Assembly: GCF_005222955.1 (NCBI RefSeq)
Contig: NZ_LWUA01000252.1
Coordinates: forward strand, 1 to 39,364
Reading direction: 5' to 3'
DNA from: Blastococcus sp. CCUG 61487
Lineage (GTDB): Bacteria > Actinomycetota > Actinomycetes > Mycobacteriales > Geodermatophilaceae
Length of the DNA: 39,364 nucleotides
Shown here: one piece after another, positions 24,338 through 31,217 of the stretch
Numbering within the stretch: the stretch's first letter is position 1
How the letters are laid out: each line of letters starts with the position of its first letter
Translations under genes and position numbers: made by a program
The notes under the pieces: generated by a model
What the model saw: only the letters and a program-made list of their open reading frames with translations
Databases searched by the model: none
What the model was told of the DNA's origin: nothing

Positions 24338-24643
24338 ATGGCCGGAGGGATGCGACGAGGCGGTGCGCGGGAGTCCCTGGGGGCTCGCGCCGCCAACTCC
24401 GGCGCCGGCCACCCTCCCGCGCGCCCGGTCGCCCCACCGCCGGCCCTCGACGGCATCCCCGCCGGCCGGCACTGCTGGGTGCACGACCCGCCGGACCGGC
24501 CCGGCACCTGGCCGGGGCTGCTCGTGGAATGGCGTCAGGTCGCCGGCGGGTGGCAGGGCCGGGTGAGCTACGCGGTCAGCGGGCCGCACGGACCGGCCCT
24601 GGTCGAGGCGTGGCTGCCGGCGTCCCGGCTGGAGCCACGGTGA
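24338..24643 (+). CDS. Small hypothetical protein, 101 residues
   Basis: The first 40 residues are Ala/Gly/Pro/Arg-rich and probably disordered. The rest is a compact domain with conserved-looking aromatic positions: GRHCWVHDPPDRPGTWPGLL, WRQVAGGWQGRVSYAV, and ALVEAWLPASRLEP. The pattern of short strands and many Trp suggests a small beta barrel of SH3 type; this is inference. The start may instead be the second Met (24350). I recognise no family. It follows malQ by 48 bases and may be co-transcribed with it. Confidence 0.65.
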   Translation: MAGGMRRGGARESLGARAANSGAGHPPARPVAPPPALDGIPAGRHCWVHDPPDRPGTWPGLLVEWRQVAGGWQGRVSYAVSGPHGPALVEAWLPASRLEPR

Positions 24644-24723
24644 CCCGCGACGTGGTTAGCGTCCCCACCTCACGGGCTATGGCCGCGGGGACACGACGAC
24701 CTCCCGGACGGAGAGCCACCGAC

Positions 24724-24924
24724 ATGACGAGCCCGGAGAACGACGCGACCCTCGACGACGTCATCACGCCCGAGGAGCACCCGACCCGCGACCGCACTCA
24801 GCACGCCAAGGACCCGCACCCGAGCGACGAGCTGCTGGAGCAGCGCACCGAGCAGGAGCGCCAGGCGGTCGGCTCCGACGACGCCGACCCCGCCGGCGGC
24901 GTGCGCCATCCCGCCACCGACTGA
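24724..24924 (+). CDS. Small acidic disordered protein, 66 residues
   Basis: Starts MTSPENDATLDDVITPEEHP. It is strongly hydrophilic, rich in Asp, Glu, His and Arg, with no hydrophobic core, so probably disordered in solution. A weak ribosome-binding site (GGAGAG, 24710-24715) precedes the ATG, and an inverted repeat follows the stop. The frame is open far upstream, but only this last part has sensible composition; the upstream part lies antisense to good coding. The function is unknown; similar short acidic proteins are common in this group. Confidence 0.65.
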   Translation: MTSPENDATLDDVITPEEHPTRDRTQHAKDPHPSDELLEQRTEQERQAVGSDDADPAGGVRHPATD

Positions 24925-24932
24925 GCGAGCGC

Positions 24933-24963
24933 CCGGCGGCCGCGGTGCAGTCGCGGCCGCCGG
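24933..24963. terminator. GC-rich hairpin terminator
   Basis: A perfect 12-bp inverted repeat, CCGGCGGCCGCG (24933-24944) and complement (24952-24963), with a 7-base loop and no T-tract. It begins 8 bases after the stop of the small acidic protein gene. Confidence 0.7.
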
Positions 24964-24987
24964 CGAGCGGGCTGGGACCATGAGCGG

Positions 24988-25737
24988 GTGACCTCCCACC
25001 GGCTCCGCTGGGGCGCCCTCGTCTGGCTGCTGACCCTGCAGTTCTTCGTCGTCGAGACGATCGTGCAGTTCCGCGGTGAGGGGCACTCGCGGATCCACGA
25101 CGTCATCAGCGACCTCGGCGCCACCACGTGGCCGTGGCACCAGCTGATGAACGCCTCGTTCGTCGTGCAGGCAGCCCTGGTCGTCGGTGGAGCGCTGCTC
25201 CTGGCACCTGTGCTGGGCAGCGGCGCCGGCGTCGTGGCCCGGTGGCTGTTCGGCGCCGCCGCCGTCGGACTGCTCCTGCTCGCCGTGTTCCCCTCCGACG
25301 CCTCCGGGGCGGCGCACGGCACCGGGGCGGTCTTCTACCTGATCGGCAGCGCGCTGGGGCTCATCGCGCTGGCCTACGCGGTGCGGCCGCGATCGGAGCT
25401 GCTCGGGACCCTGCTCGTCGTCCTCGGACTGGTCGGGGCCTCGGCGACGACCTTCTTCCTCACCGGCGTGGAGGTGCTGGCCGAGGGCGCCACCGAGCGG
25501 GCGGCGACCTACGCCCTGCCGATCGGGCTGGCTGTGGCCGCGCTCGGTCTCTGGCGTCTGGGCCCGGGTGAGCCAGCCGCTACGGGTGAGGCCGGCATGT
25601 CCCTGCGCGAGGAGCGCGCGCAGGAGCGGGCACGCGCCGCCGAGCGCGCCCGGGAGCGCGACGCGGCCCTGGAGGCGGCAGCCCGCCGCGGCGAGGACCC
25701 CGAGGATCCCTGGGCCACCGGGCCCCGCGACAGCTGA
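24988..25737 (+). CDS. DUF998 membrane protein with charged C-terminal tail
   Basis: 249 residues. The DUF998 domain (residues 1-190) has about six membrane segments and the typical phrase RIHDVISDLGATTWPWHQLM in the first loop, then MNASFVVQAALVVGGALLL. Residues 205-249 form a highly charged segment (REERAQERARAAERARERDA) that is a likely single long helix or coiled coil on the cytoplasmic side. DUF998 proteins are of unknown function. It starts 24 bases after the upstream hairpin and so is probably its own unit. Confidence 0.9.
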   Translation: MTSHRLRWGALVWLLTLQFFVVETIVQFRGEGHSRIHDVISDLGATTWPWHQLMNASFVVQAALVVGGALLLAPVLGSGAGVVARWLFGAAAVGLLLLAVFPSDASGAAHGTGAVFYLIGSALGLIALAYAVRPRSELLGTLLVVLGLVGASATTFFLTGVEVLAEGATERAATYALPIGLAVAALGLWRLGPGEPAATGEAGMSLREERAQERARAAERARERDAALEAAARRGEDPEDPWATGPRDS

Positions 25738-25749
25738 GCCGGCGCGCGT

Positions 25750-25773
25750 CCGGCCGGTCGGTCAGTCGGCCGG
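25750..25773. terminator. Hairpin between convergent genes
   Basis: CCGGCCG (25750-25756) and CGGCCGG (25767-25773) form a 7-bp stem with a 10-base loop. The loop holds the end of the minus-strand Acg gene (stop at 25762), and the DUF998 gene ends 12 bases before the left arm. Confidence 0.5.
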
Positions 25774-26769
25774 TGCTCGGGTGAGGACGTCCTCCACGGG
25801 ACGCCGTCCGCTGCGCGCCGGCGTCGAGCCCTCCGCCGGGTACCCCATCCGCAGCAGCATCTGCGGATGGCCCACCAGCGACAGCCGGGTCCGCATCCGG
25901 CTGCGGGTCGCCGGCCAGTCCAGCGCCTGGGTGAGCGGCGAGGCGGCGACACCGGCCACCGTGGCCTGCAGCAGGACCCGGGCCAGCGCGCGGCCGGACT
26001 GCACCCACGCGTGCCGGTCGTCCCCGTCGGTGCCCATGAGCACCACGACCGGGCGCTCGACCTCCGGCGGCGGCGCGCCGGGGTCGGCCGGCTGCGCGGC
26101 GGCGTGCTCCCGGGTGCCGACGACGAAGTCGCGGATGGACCAGTTCGAGGGGCGCTGGTGCGGATCCCCGCTCGGCACCGCATCCACCGGCACGCCGTCG
26201 ACCGCGGTGGGGTCGGTGCGCACCCAGCTCCGCAGCTCCGCCAGGTAGGCCGGGTCGCCCTGCTCCAGCTCCTCGGCGCGGTCGATGAGGAAGACCGTCG
26301 CGACCTCCTCCTCCGACCTGGTCACCGGCTTGAACCAGCAGCCGAACGCACCGGCCTCGGCTTGCAGCCGGTCGAGCAGCTCGACGGGCACGGGCCGGCG
26401 CTGGAAGGGGTCGCGGACCGTCTGCCGCCGGTCGATCGCGGCGGCGAGCTCGCGGTCCTCGGCGGTCGGCTCGATGTCGGCGATGACTCGGATCGTGGCC
26501 AGGTGGTCCTGGTCGTCGGCGTCCGGGAGGAGCTCCACCTCGCTGACCCGCCCGGCTGCCGCGAGGGCGACGACGGCGAACTCCACGGCGATGCCGCAGC
26601 TGATCACCTGCTGGCGGCCGGTGGGGTCGAGCACGGGGAGGGCGCGGTCGCGGTCGAGCGAGACGTCGAGCCGGTCGGCCGTGGCCGCGAACCGCCACGG
26701 CTGGGTGTTGTGGATCGACGGCGCGCGGGTGGCCGCCTCGACCACCGTCGCCCACTCCTGGTGCTCCAC
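25762..26769 (-). CDS. Acg-family nitroreductase-like FMN protein
   Basis: 335 residues, double the length of simple nitroreductases, as in the mycobacterial Acg group (Rv2032, Rv3127, Rv3131). The N-terminal motif ATRAPSIHNTQPWRF lies at about 13-27; the second half has HAWVQSGRALARVLLQATVAGVAASPLTQA, here in two pieces of one helix-turn, and LSLVGHPQMLLRMGYP near the end. In mycobacteria these proteins belong to the hypoxia (DosR) regulon and are thought to bind or store FMN rather than reduce nitro compounds. No convincing DosR box is visible upstream. The GTG start is preceded by a good GGGAGGT ribosome-binding site. It lies downstream of an EamA transporter on the same strand. Confidence 0.9.
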   Translation of the reverse strand: MEHQEWATVVEAATRAPSIHNTQPWRFAATADRLDVSLDRDRALPVLDPTGRQQVISCGIAVEFAVVALAAAGRVSEVELLPDADDQDHLATIRVIADIEPTAEDRELAAAIDRRQTVRDPFQRRPVPVELLDRLQAEAGAFGCWFKPVTRSEEEVATVFLIDRAEELEQGDPAYLAELRSWVRTDPTAVDGVPVDAVPSGDPHQRPSNWSIRDFVVGTREHAAAQPADPGAPPPEVERPVVVLMGTDGDDRHAWVQSGRALARVLLQATVAGVAASPLTQALDWPATRSRMRTRLSLVGHPQMLLRMGYPAEGSTPARSGRRPVEDVLTRAPAD

Positions 26770-26879
26770 CGCCGGTACCTCCCGGTCACGTCAGGTGCTG
26801 CCCGCCGGACGCGTCAGCGGGACCTGTCGCCGACCTGCCTACCCCATCGTGCCCGCCACCCGAACGCCGCCCGGCGCGG

Positions 26880-27800
26880 TCACGGCACCGCAGCCGCCGG
26901 TTGCTCCTCGACCACCGTAGGTCGCCGGTCGCGCCGGCGGGAGACCGCCACCCCGACCAGGCAGACCGCACCGCCTACCACCGCGAGCGCGGGCGGCACC
27001 TCGTCCAGCAGCAGCCAGCCCAGCAGGATGACCAGCGGCGGGACGAGGTAGGTGGTGACGCCCAGCCGGCCGGCGTCCATCCGGCTCAGCGCGTAGGCCC
27101 AGGTGCTGAACGCCAGCGCCGTCGGCACCACGCCGAGGTAGACCATGCCGACGACGGATCCCGCCGGCGCGGCCGGCAGCTCGCGAGCGAGGACGCCGGC
27201 CCAGGGCAGGCAGCAGATCGCCCCCACGGCGCAGGCCATGAAGGTGACCTGCAGGCCCGGCAGCCGCGCCAGCAACGGCTTCTGCGCGACGGCGCCCGCG
27301 GCGTAGGTGACCGCGGCGACGAGGCAGAGCAGCACACCGACGAGGTCGGCCTCGGCACTGCGGGTGGCGAGGCCGATGAGCACCACCCCGGCGAACGCGA
27401 CGGCGATGCCGACGACCAGCCACCGGGGGAAGCCCTCGCCGAGGAGCAGCCCGGCGAAGACGGCGATGAGGATCGGCCCGATGTTCACCAGCATCGCCGT
27501 CGTGCCGGCGTCCAGGTGCTGTTCGGCCGCGTTGAGCGCGACGTTGTAGATGCCGAACCAGCCGACGCCGCAGACCGCCAGCAGGCCCCACTCGCGGCCG
27601 CGGGGCCGGACCCACGTGCGGCCGAGCAGGAGCAGACCCAGCACCGCCGTCCCGACCAGCAGGCGGCCGAGCGCGAGCGCCCCGGGCGAGAGGTCCTCCC
27701 CCACGCTGCGGATCGCCACGAAGGCCGAGGCCCAGGCCAGGAGCGTGACGGTGATGGCGAGGAGGGTGCGGCCGGAAGGAGTGCCCGCGGGAGAGCTCAC
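26880..27800 (-). CDS. EamA/DMT-superfamily transporter
   Basis: 306 residues with ten predicted membrane segments in two EamA repeats. The first ends near AIAVAFAGVVLIGLATR, the second carries MVYLGVVPTALAFSTWAYAL and YLVPPLVILLGWLLLDEVPP, the hallmark of the second repeat. Members export amino acids or other small metabolites by proton exchange; the substrate is unknown. The GTG at 27800 is the start. The cytoplasmic C-terminus is short and charged. It lies between an NAD(P)-binding protein and an Acg protein, all on the minus strand, with gaps of 110-150 bases, so co-transcription is possible but not tight. Confidence 0.92.
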   Translation of the reverse strand: MSSPAGTPSGRTLLAITVTLLAWASAFVAIRSVGEDLSPGALALGRLLVGTAVLGLLLLGRTWVRPRGREWGLLAVCGVGWFGIYNVALNAAEQHLDAGTTAMLVNIGPILIAVFAGLLLGEGFPRWLVVGIAVAFAGVVLIGLATRSAEADLVGVLLCLVAAVTYAAGAVAQKPLLARLPGLQVTFMACAVGAICCLPWAGVLARELPAAPAGSVVGMVYLGVVPTALAFSTWAYALSRMDAGRLGVTTYLVPPLVILLGWLLLDEVPPALAVVGGAVCLVGVAVSRRRDRRPTVVEEQPAAAVP

Positions 27801-27893
27801 GTGCGGACCCTAGGCACCGCTGCCGACACTTCTCCGCCGGTTCCCGGTCGTCGCAGCGAGGTCGGCCGACATCGTGCGGATCGCGGCAGGAAC

Positions 27894-27929
27894 GCCGTGG
27901 TCGCCGGAGTCGCCGTGGTCGCCGGGGTC
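27894..27929. repeat. 18-bp tandem repeat, two copies
   Basis: GCCGTGGTCGCCGGAGTC is repeated with one change (27894-27911, 27912-27929), with an internal 9-base period. It is in the 149-base non-coding gap between the NAD(P)-binding and EamA genes. No function is suggested. Confidence 0.7.
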
Positions 27930-27949
27930 GCCGTCGCGTCGTGCCGGCG

Positions 27950-28696
27950 TCAGCCGCGGACGTGCTCGGCGTAGGTGCGCCGGCCGCGGGCGCCGCTGGA
28001 GGGCACGGCCGCGCCGTCGCGGAACGCGGTGCTCAGCTTCCCGGGCACCGGCGTCGCGACGACGTGCACGCCGGGCGCCCGCGCCGCCGACCACGTCCGC
28101 GCCAGCTCCGCCGCGGTGAGCTCCTGCGGTCCGCCGAACTCGACGACCCCGCCGCTCGGCGGACCGGCCACGACGTCCACGAGGTGGGCGGCGACCTCGT
28201 CGACGTCCACCGGTGCGCCGCGCCAGCCCATCGGCACGGGCAGCACCGGCCCGCGCCGGGCGGTCTCGAGCAGCTGGTCGACGAAGTGGTGGAACTGCGT
28301 GACCCGCACCAGGGTGACCGGCAGGCCCGACGCGAGCAGCACCTGCTCGGCGGCGAACTTCGCCCGGTAGTAGCCGAACGGGATGCGGTCGACCCCGACG
28401 ATCGAGACGTACACCAGGTGCCGCAGCCGGTCGCGGTCGACCGCCTCCACCAGCCGGCGGGTGCCGGCGACGTCGACCTGCCAGGGGTCGCCCCGCGGGT
28501 CGCTGGCGGCGTGCACGACCAGCTCCGCGCCGGCGAGCGCCGGCCGCAGGTCGAAGCCGGTGGCGAGGTCGCCGCGCACCCCTCCGGGCCCGGTCCCCCG
28601 CCGCGACATCTGCCGCACCGTGTGGCCGGCGTCCTGCAGCAACGGGACCAGCCGCCGGCCGAGCTGCCCCGTCCCTCCGGTGATGAGCACGTCCAC
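27950..28696 (-). CDS. NAD(P)-binding protein, atypical SDR (NmrA-like)
   Basis: 248 residues. It begins VDVLITGGTGQLGRRLVPLL, with the atypical SDR nucleotide motif TGGTGQLG at the very start. VYVSIVGVDRIPFGYYRAKF carries the YxxxK pair, and FHHFVDQLLETARRG and a VDEVAAHLVDVVAG segment follow, as in the NmrA/complex-I-like SDR5 group. Such proteins are often NADP sensors or epimerase-like reductases; no substrate is evident. The GTG at 28696 is preferred over an upstream ATG (28753), because that one would lie in the operator of the divergent XRE-MurA gene and adds only low-quality residues. It may be regulated by the same operator. Confidence 0.88.
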   Translation of the reverse strand: MDVLITGGTGQLGRRLVPLLQDAGHTVRQMSRRGTGPGGVRGDLATGFDLRPALAGAELVVHAASDPRGDPWQVDVAGTRRLVEAVDRDRLRHLVYVSIVGVDRIPFGYYRAKFAAEQVLLASGLPVTLVRVTQFHHFVDQLLETARRGPVLPVPMGWRGAPVDVDEVAAHLVDVVAGPPSGGVVEFGGPQELTAAELARTWSAARAPGVHVVATPVPGKLSTAFRDGAAVPSSGARGRRTYAEHVRG

Positions 28697-28744
28697 GGGA
28701 GCAGTGTGGCCCGTCCGGAGGGTGCGGCGAGCCACCCGGCCCGT

Positions 28745-28764
28745 GTATCTCACAGACGAGATAC
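28745..28764. promoter_or_regulatory. HipB-like operator before the XRE-MurA gene
   Basis: GTATCTC (28745-28751), six bases, then GAGATAC (28758-28764) form a perfect 7-bp dyad. TATC and GATA are ten bases apart, exactly as in the E. coli HipB operator (TATCC-N8-GGATA). The right arm also holds a plausible -10 (AGATAC, 28759-28764) for a leaderless start at 28774, so binding would block transcription. Confidence 0.7.
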
Positions 28765-28773
28765 CGTGGCGCG

Positions 28774-30318
28774 GTGACGGTGACCGACTCTTCTCCCGAC
28801 ACCGCGATGGCCCGGATCGGTGCGCTGGTGCGCGACGCCCGCCGGCACCGCGGCCTCACCCAGCAGCAGCTGGCCGAGCGGCTGGGAACCAGCCAGAGCG
28901 CGGTGGCCCGCATCGAGCAGGGCAACCAGAACCTCACCCTCGAGCTGCTCGGCCGGCTCTCCGCCGCGCTGGAGAGCGAGTTGATCAGCGTCGGGCCGGC
29001 GGGGCCGACGCACCTGCGCGTGACCGGCGGCCGGCCGCTGTCGGGCAGCGTGGCGGTGAAGTCCTCGAAGAACGCCGCCGTCGCCCTGCTCTGCGCGGCG
29101 CTGCTCAACCGTGGCCGCACCACGCTGCGCAACGTGGCCCGCATCGTCGAGGTGGAGCGGATCCTCGACGTGCTGCGCTCGATCGGCGTCGTCGCCACCT
29201 GGGACGAGGCCGGGCGCGACCTGACCATCGCCGTCCCCGACGAACTGGACCTCGCCGGCATCGACGCGGACGCGGCCCGCCGGACGCGCAGCATCATCAT
29301 GTTCCTGGGGCCGCTGCTGCACCGGGCCGGCACCTTCGAGCTGCCCTACGCGGGCGGATGCGACCTCGGCACCCGCACGGTGCAGCCGCACATGATCGCG
29401 CTGCGCCCCTTCGGGCTGGAGGTCGAGGCGCGGGCCGGCGAGTACCACGCCACCGTCACCCCGACCGGCGCCAGCACGCGGACCATCGTGCTCACCGAGC
29501 GCGGGGACACCGTGACCGAGAACGCGCTGCTCGCCGCCGCCCGCGCCGAGGGCACGACGACCATCCGCAACGCCAGCTCCAACTACATGGTCCAGGACCT
29601 GATCCTGTACCTGCAGCTGCTGGGCGTGGGCATCGAGGGCCTCGGGACGACGACGCTGGTGGTCACCGGCCGGCCCGTGCTCGACGCCGACGTCGACTAC
29701 ACGATCAGCGAGGACCCGGTCGAGGCGATGAGCCTGCTGACCGCCGGCATCGTGACCGATTCGGAGCTCACCGTGCGGCGGGCGCCCGTGGAGTTCCTCG
29801 AGATCGAGCTCGCGGTGCTGGCGGAGATGGGGCTGCGCTACGAGCTCTCGCCGGAGTACCTCGCCGACAACGGGCACACGCGGCTGGCCGACATCACCAT
29901 CCACCCGTCCCGGCTGCGAGCACCCATCGACAAGATCCACCCGATGCCGTTCCCGGGCCTGAACATCGACAACCTGCCGTTCTTCGCGGTGATCGCCGCG
30001 CAGGCCGAGGGCTCGACGATGATCCACGACTGGGTCTACGACAACCGGGCGATCCACCTCTCCGACCTGACCCGGCTGGGCGCCGACGTCCGGCTGCTCG
30101 ACCCGCACCGCGTGCTGATCGACGGCCCGACGCGGTGGTCGAGCGCGGAGGTCGTGTGCCCGCCGGCGCTGCGACCCGCCGTCTGCATCCTGCTGGCGAT
30201 GCTCGCCGCCAAGGGGACGTCGGTGCTGCGCAACGTGGACATCATCGCCCGCGGCTACGAGCACCTCTACGAGCGGCTGGTGGAGATCGGCGCGTCCATC
30301 GAGGTCTTCCACGACTGA
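28774..30318 (+). CDS. XRE DNA-binding domain fused to MurA-type enolpyruvyl transferase
   Basis: 514 residues. Residues about 12-70 are a HipB-like XRE helix-turn-helix (RRHRGLTQQQLAERLGTSQS, then AVARIEQGNQNLT). Residues 83-514 are a complete EPSP/MurA fold. By comparison with E. coli MurA the active-site residues are kept: Lys99-Asn100 (K22-N23), the catalytic Cys196 in YAGGCDLGTR (C115), Asp399 in FPGLNIDN (D305) and Arg467 (R397). The enzyme should therefore be able to transfer enolpyruvate from PEP to UDP-GlcNAc, the first committed step of peptidoglycan synthesis. The fused HTH suggests it also binds DNA, and a matching dyad lies just upstream. The start is a GTG, with no ribosome-binding site, consistent with a leaderless mRNA. 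A housekeeping MurA is expected elsewhere; that is inference. Confidence 0.9.
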   Translation: MTVTDSSPDTAMARIGALVRDARRHRGLTQQQLAERLGTSQSAVARIEQGNQNLTLELLGRLSAALESELISVGPAGPTHLRVTGGRPLSGSVAVKSSKNAAVALLCAALLNRGRTTLRNVARIVEVERILDVLRSIGVVATWDEAGRDLTIAVPDELDLAGIDADAARRTRSIIMFLGPLLHRAGTFELPYAGGCDLGTRTVQPHMIALRPFGLEVEARAGEYHATVTPTGASTRTIVLTERGDTVTENALLAAARAEGTTTIRNASSNYMVQDLILYLQLLGVGIEGLGTTTLVVTGRPVLDADVDYTISEDPVEAMSLLTAGIVTDSELTVRRAPVEFLEIELAVLAEMGLRYELSPEYLADNGHTRLADITIHPSRLRAPIDKIHPMPFPGLNIDNLPFFAVIAAQAEGSTMIHDWVYDNRAIHLSDLTRLGADVRLLDPHRVLIDGPTRWSSAEVVCPPALRPAVCILLAMLAAKGTSVLRNVDIIARGYEHLYERLVEIGASIEVFHD

Positions 30319-30335
30319 CGTGCTGAGCTGGCTGG

Positions 30336-30362
30336 GCTGGGATCAGGTGACCTGATCCCAGC
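30336..30362. terminator. Hairpin 1 between convergent XRE-MurA and SDR genes
   Basis: GCTGGGATCAGG-TGA-CCTGATCCCAGC: a perfect 12-bp stem with a 3-base loop, 17 bases after the XRE-MurA stop. It is a strong terminator-like hairpin on both strands. Confidence 0.75.
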
Positions 30363-30400
30363 GCGTCCTCCCTCGGCGCGCACGGGGAGGGAGGACGCGC
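30361..30400. terminator. Hairpin 2 in the same gap
   Basis: GCGCGTCCTCCCTC (30361-30374) and its exact complement (30387-30400) form a 14-bp stem with a 12-base loop. The left arm starts where hairpin 1 ends. Its core GAGGGAGGACGC is repeated directly at 30407-30418, so the left arm could pair with either copy. Confidence 0.7.
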
Positions 30401-30422
30401 TGCGGCGAGGGAGGACGCCGCA
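30401..30422. terminator. Hairpin 3 in the same gap
   Basis: TGCGGCG (30401-30407) and CGCCGCA (30416-30422) form a 7-bp stem with an 8-base loop that lies inside the second GAGGGAGGACGC copy. It ends 7 bases from the SDR stop and would be the first hairpin met by minus-strand transcripts. Confidence 0.55.
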
Positions 30423-30429
30423 GAGGGGC

Positions 30430-31188
30430 TCAGCGCTCCTGGTCGGTGGGGCGGACGAGGAGCTCGTTCACCGCGACGTACGGCGGCTGGCTGACCACGT
30501 AGAGGATCGCGCGGGCGACGTCGTCGGCCTGCAGCGGCGTGATCATGGTGGCCGCCTTCTTCGACGCGGCCTTCGCCTCGGGCTGGGTGATGTGGTCGGT
30601 CAGCTCGGTGGCGACGGCGCCCGGCTCGACCAGGCTGATCCGCACACCCCGGCCGGTCACCTCCTGGCGCAGTGACTCGCTGAAGGCGTTCACCGCCCAC
30701 TTGCTGGCGTTGTAGGCCCCCGCACCCTTGCGGGCCGTCCGGCCCGCGACGCTGGAGATGTTCACGATGTCGCCCGCACCCTGCTCGACCATGCCCTCGA
30801 TCGCGGCGTGGGTCATGTACATGACCCCCAGGACGTTGGTGGACAGCATGCGCCGCCAGTCCTCCGGGTCCGCCCCGACGATCGTGCCGAGCAGCATCAC
30901 GCCGGCGTTGTTCACCAGGACGTCGAGGCCGCCCAGCTCCGCCCGCGTCCGGGCCACCGCGTCGGCGCAGGCCTGCTCGTCGGTGACGTCCAGGTCCAGC
31001 TCCAGCACCGTGGCGCCGTCGGCCCGCAACCGTCCGGCGAGCTCGGCCAACCGGTCCTTCCGCCGGGCACCGATCGCGACGGCGGCGCCGGCGGCCGCGA
31101 GGACCTCCGCCGTCGCCGCGCCGATCCCGGACGACGCGCCGGTGACCAGGGCGACCTTGCCCTGCAGCGGACGGGTGGGCTCGCTCAT
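30430..31188 (-). CDS. SDR-family oxidoreductase
   Basis: 252 residues, a classical SDR: TGASSGIG at about 15-22, NNAGVM, then the catalytic Ser in INISSVAGRTA-like sequence and Tyr/Lys in GAYNASKWAVNAF, and VEPGAVATEL after strand 6. It most resembles the serine/3-hydroxy acid dehydrogenase (YdfG-like) subgroup; NADP use is likely from the ARRKDR after strand 2. The start at MSEPTRP is preferred because GGAG lies nine bases before it; an ATG five codons upstream lacks a ribosome-binding site. It follows the PucR gene by 29 bases on the same strand and may be co-transcribed, which would place it under the purine/ureide regulator. Confidence 0.9.
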   Translation of the reverse strand: MSEPTRPLQGKVALVTGASSGIGAATAEVLAAAGAAVAIGARRKDRLAELAGRLRADGATVLELDLDVTDEQACADAVARTRAELGGLDVLVNNAGVMLLGTIVGADPEDWRRMLSTNVLGVMYMTHAAIEGMVEQGAGDIVNISSVAGRTARKGAGAYNASKWAVNAFSESLRQEVTGRGVRISLVEPGAVATELTDHITQPEAKAASKKAATMITPLQADDVARAILYVVSQPPYVAVNELLVRPTDQER

Positions 31189-31217
31189 GTACTTCTGCTC
31201 CATCGGGGACGTCGTCG

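Noticed and set aside
26770-26879. Possible DosR box upstream of the Acg-family gene
   Set aside because: Only one half-site (GTCCC on the minus strand) fits; about 8 of 14 core positions match, near chance for this GC content.
27810-27949. Collagen-like Gly-x-y frame (GDPGDHGDSGDHG) on the minus strand
   Set aside because: It is produced by a 9-base-period tandem repeat, lies in a different frame from the neighbouring gene, has no start or ribosome-binding site, and is only a few repeats long.
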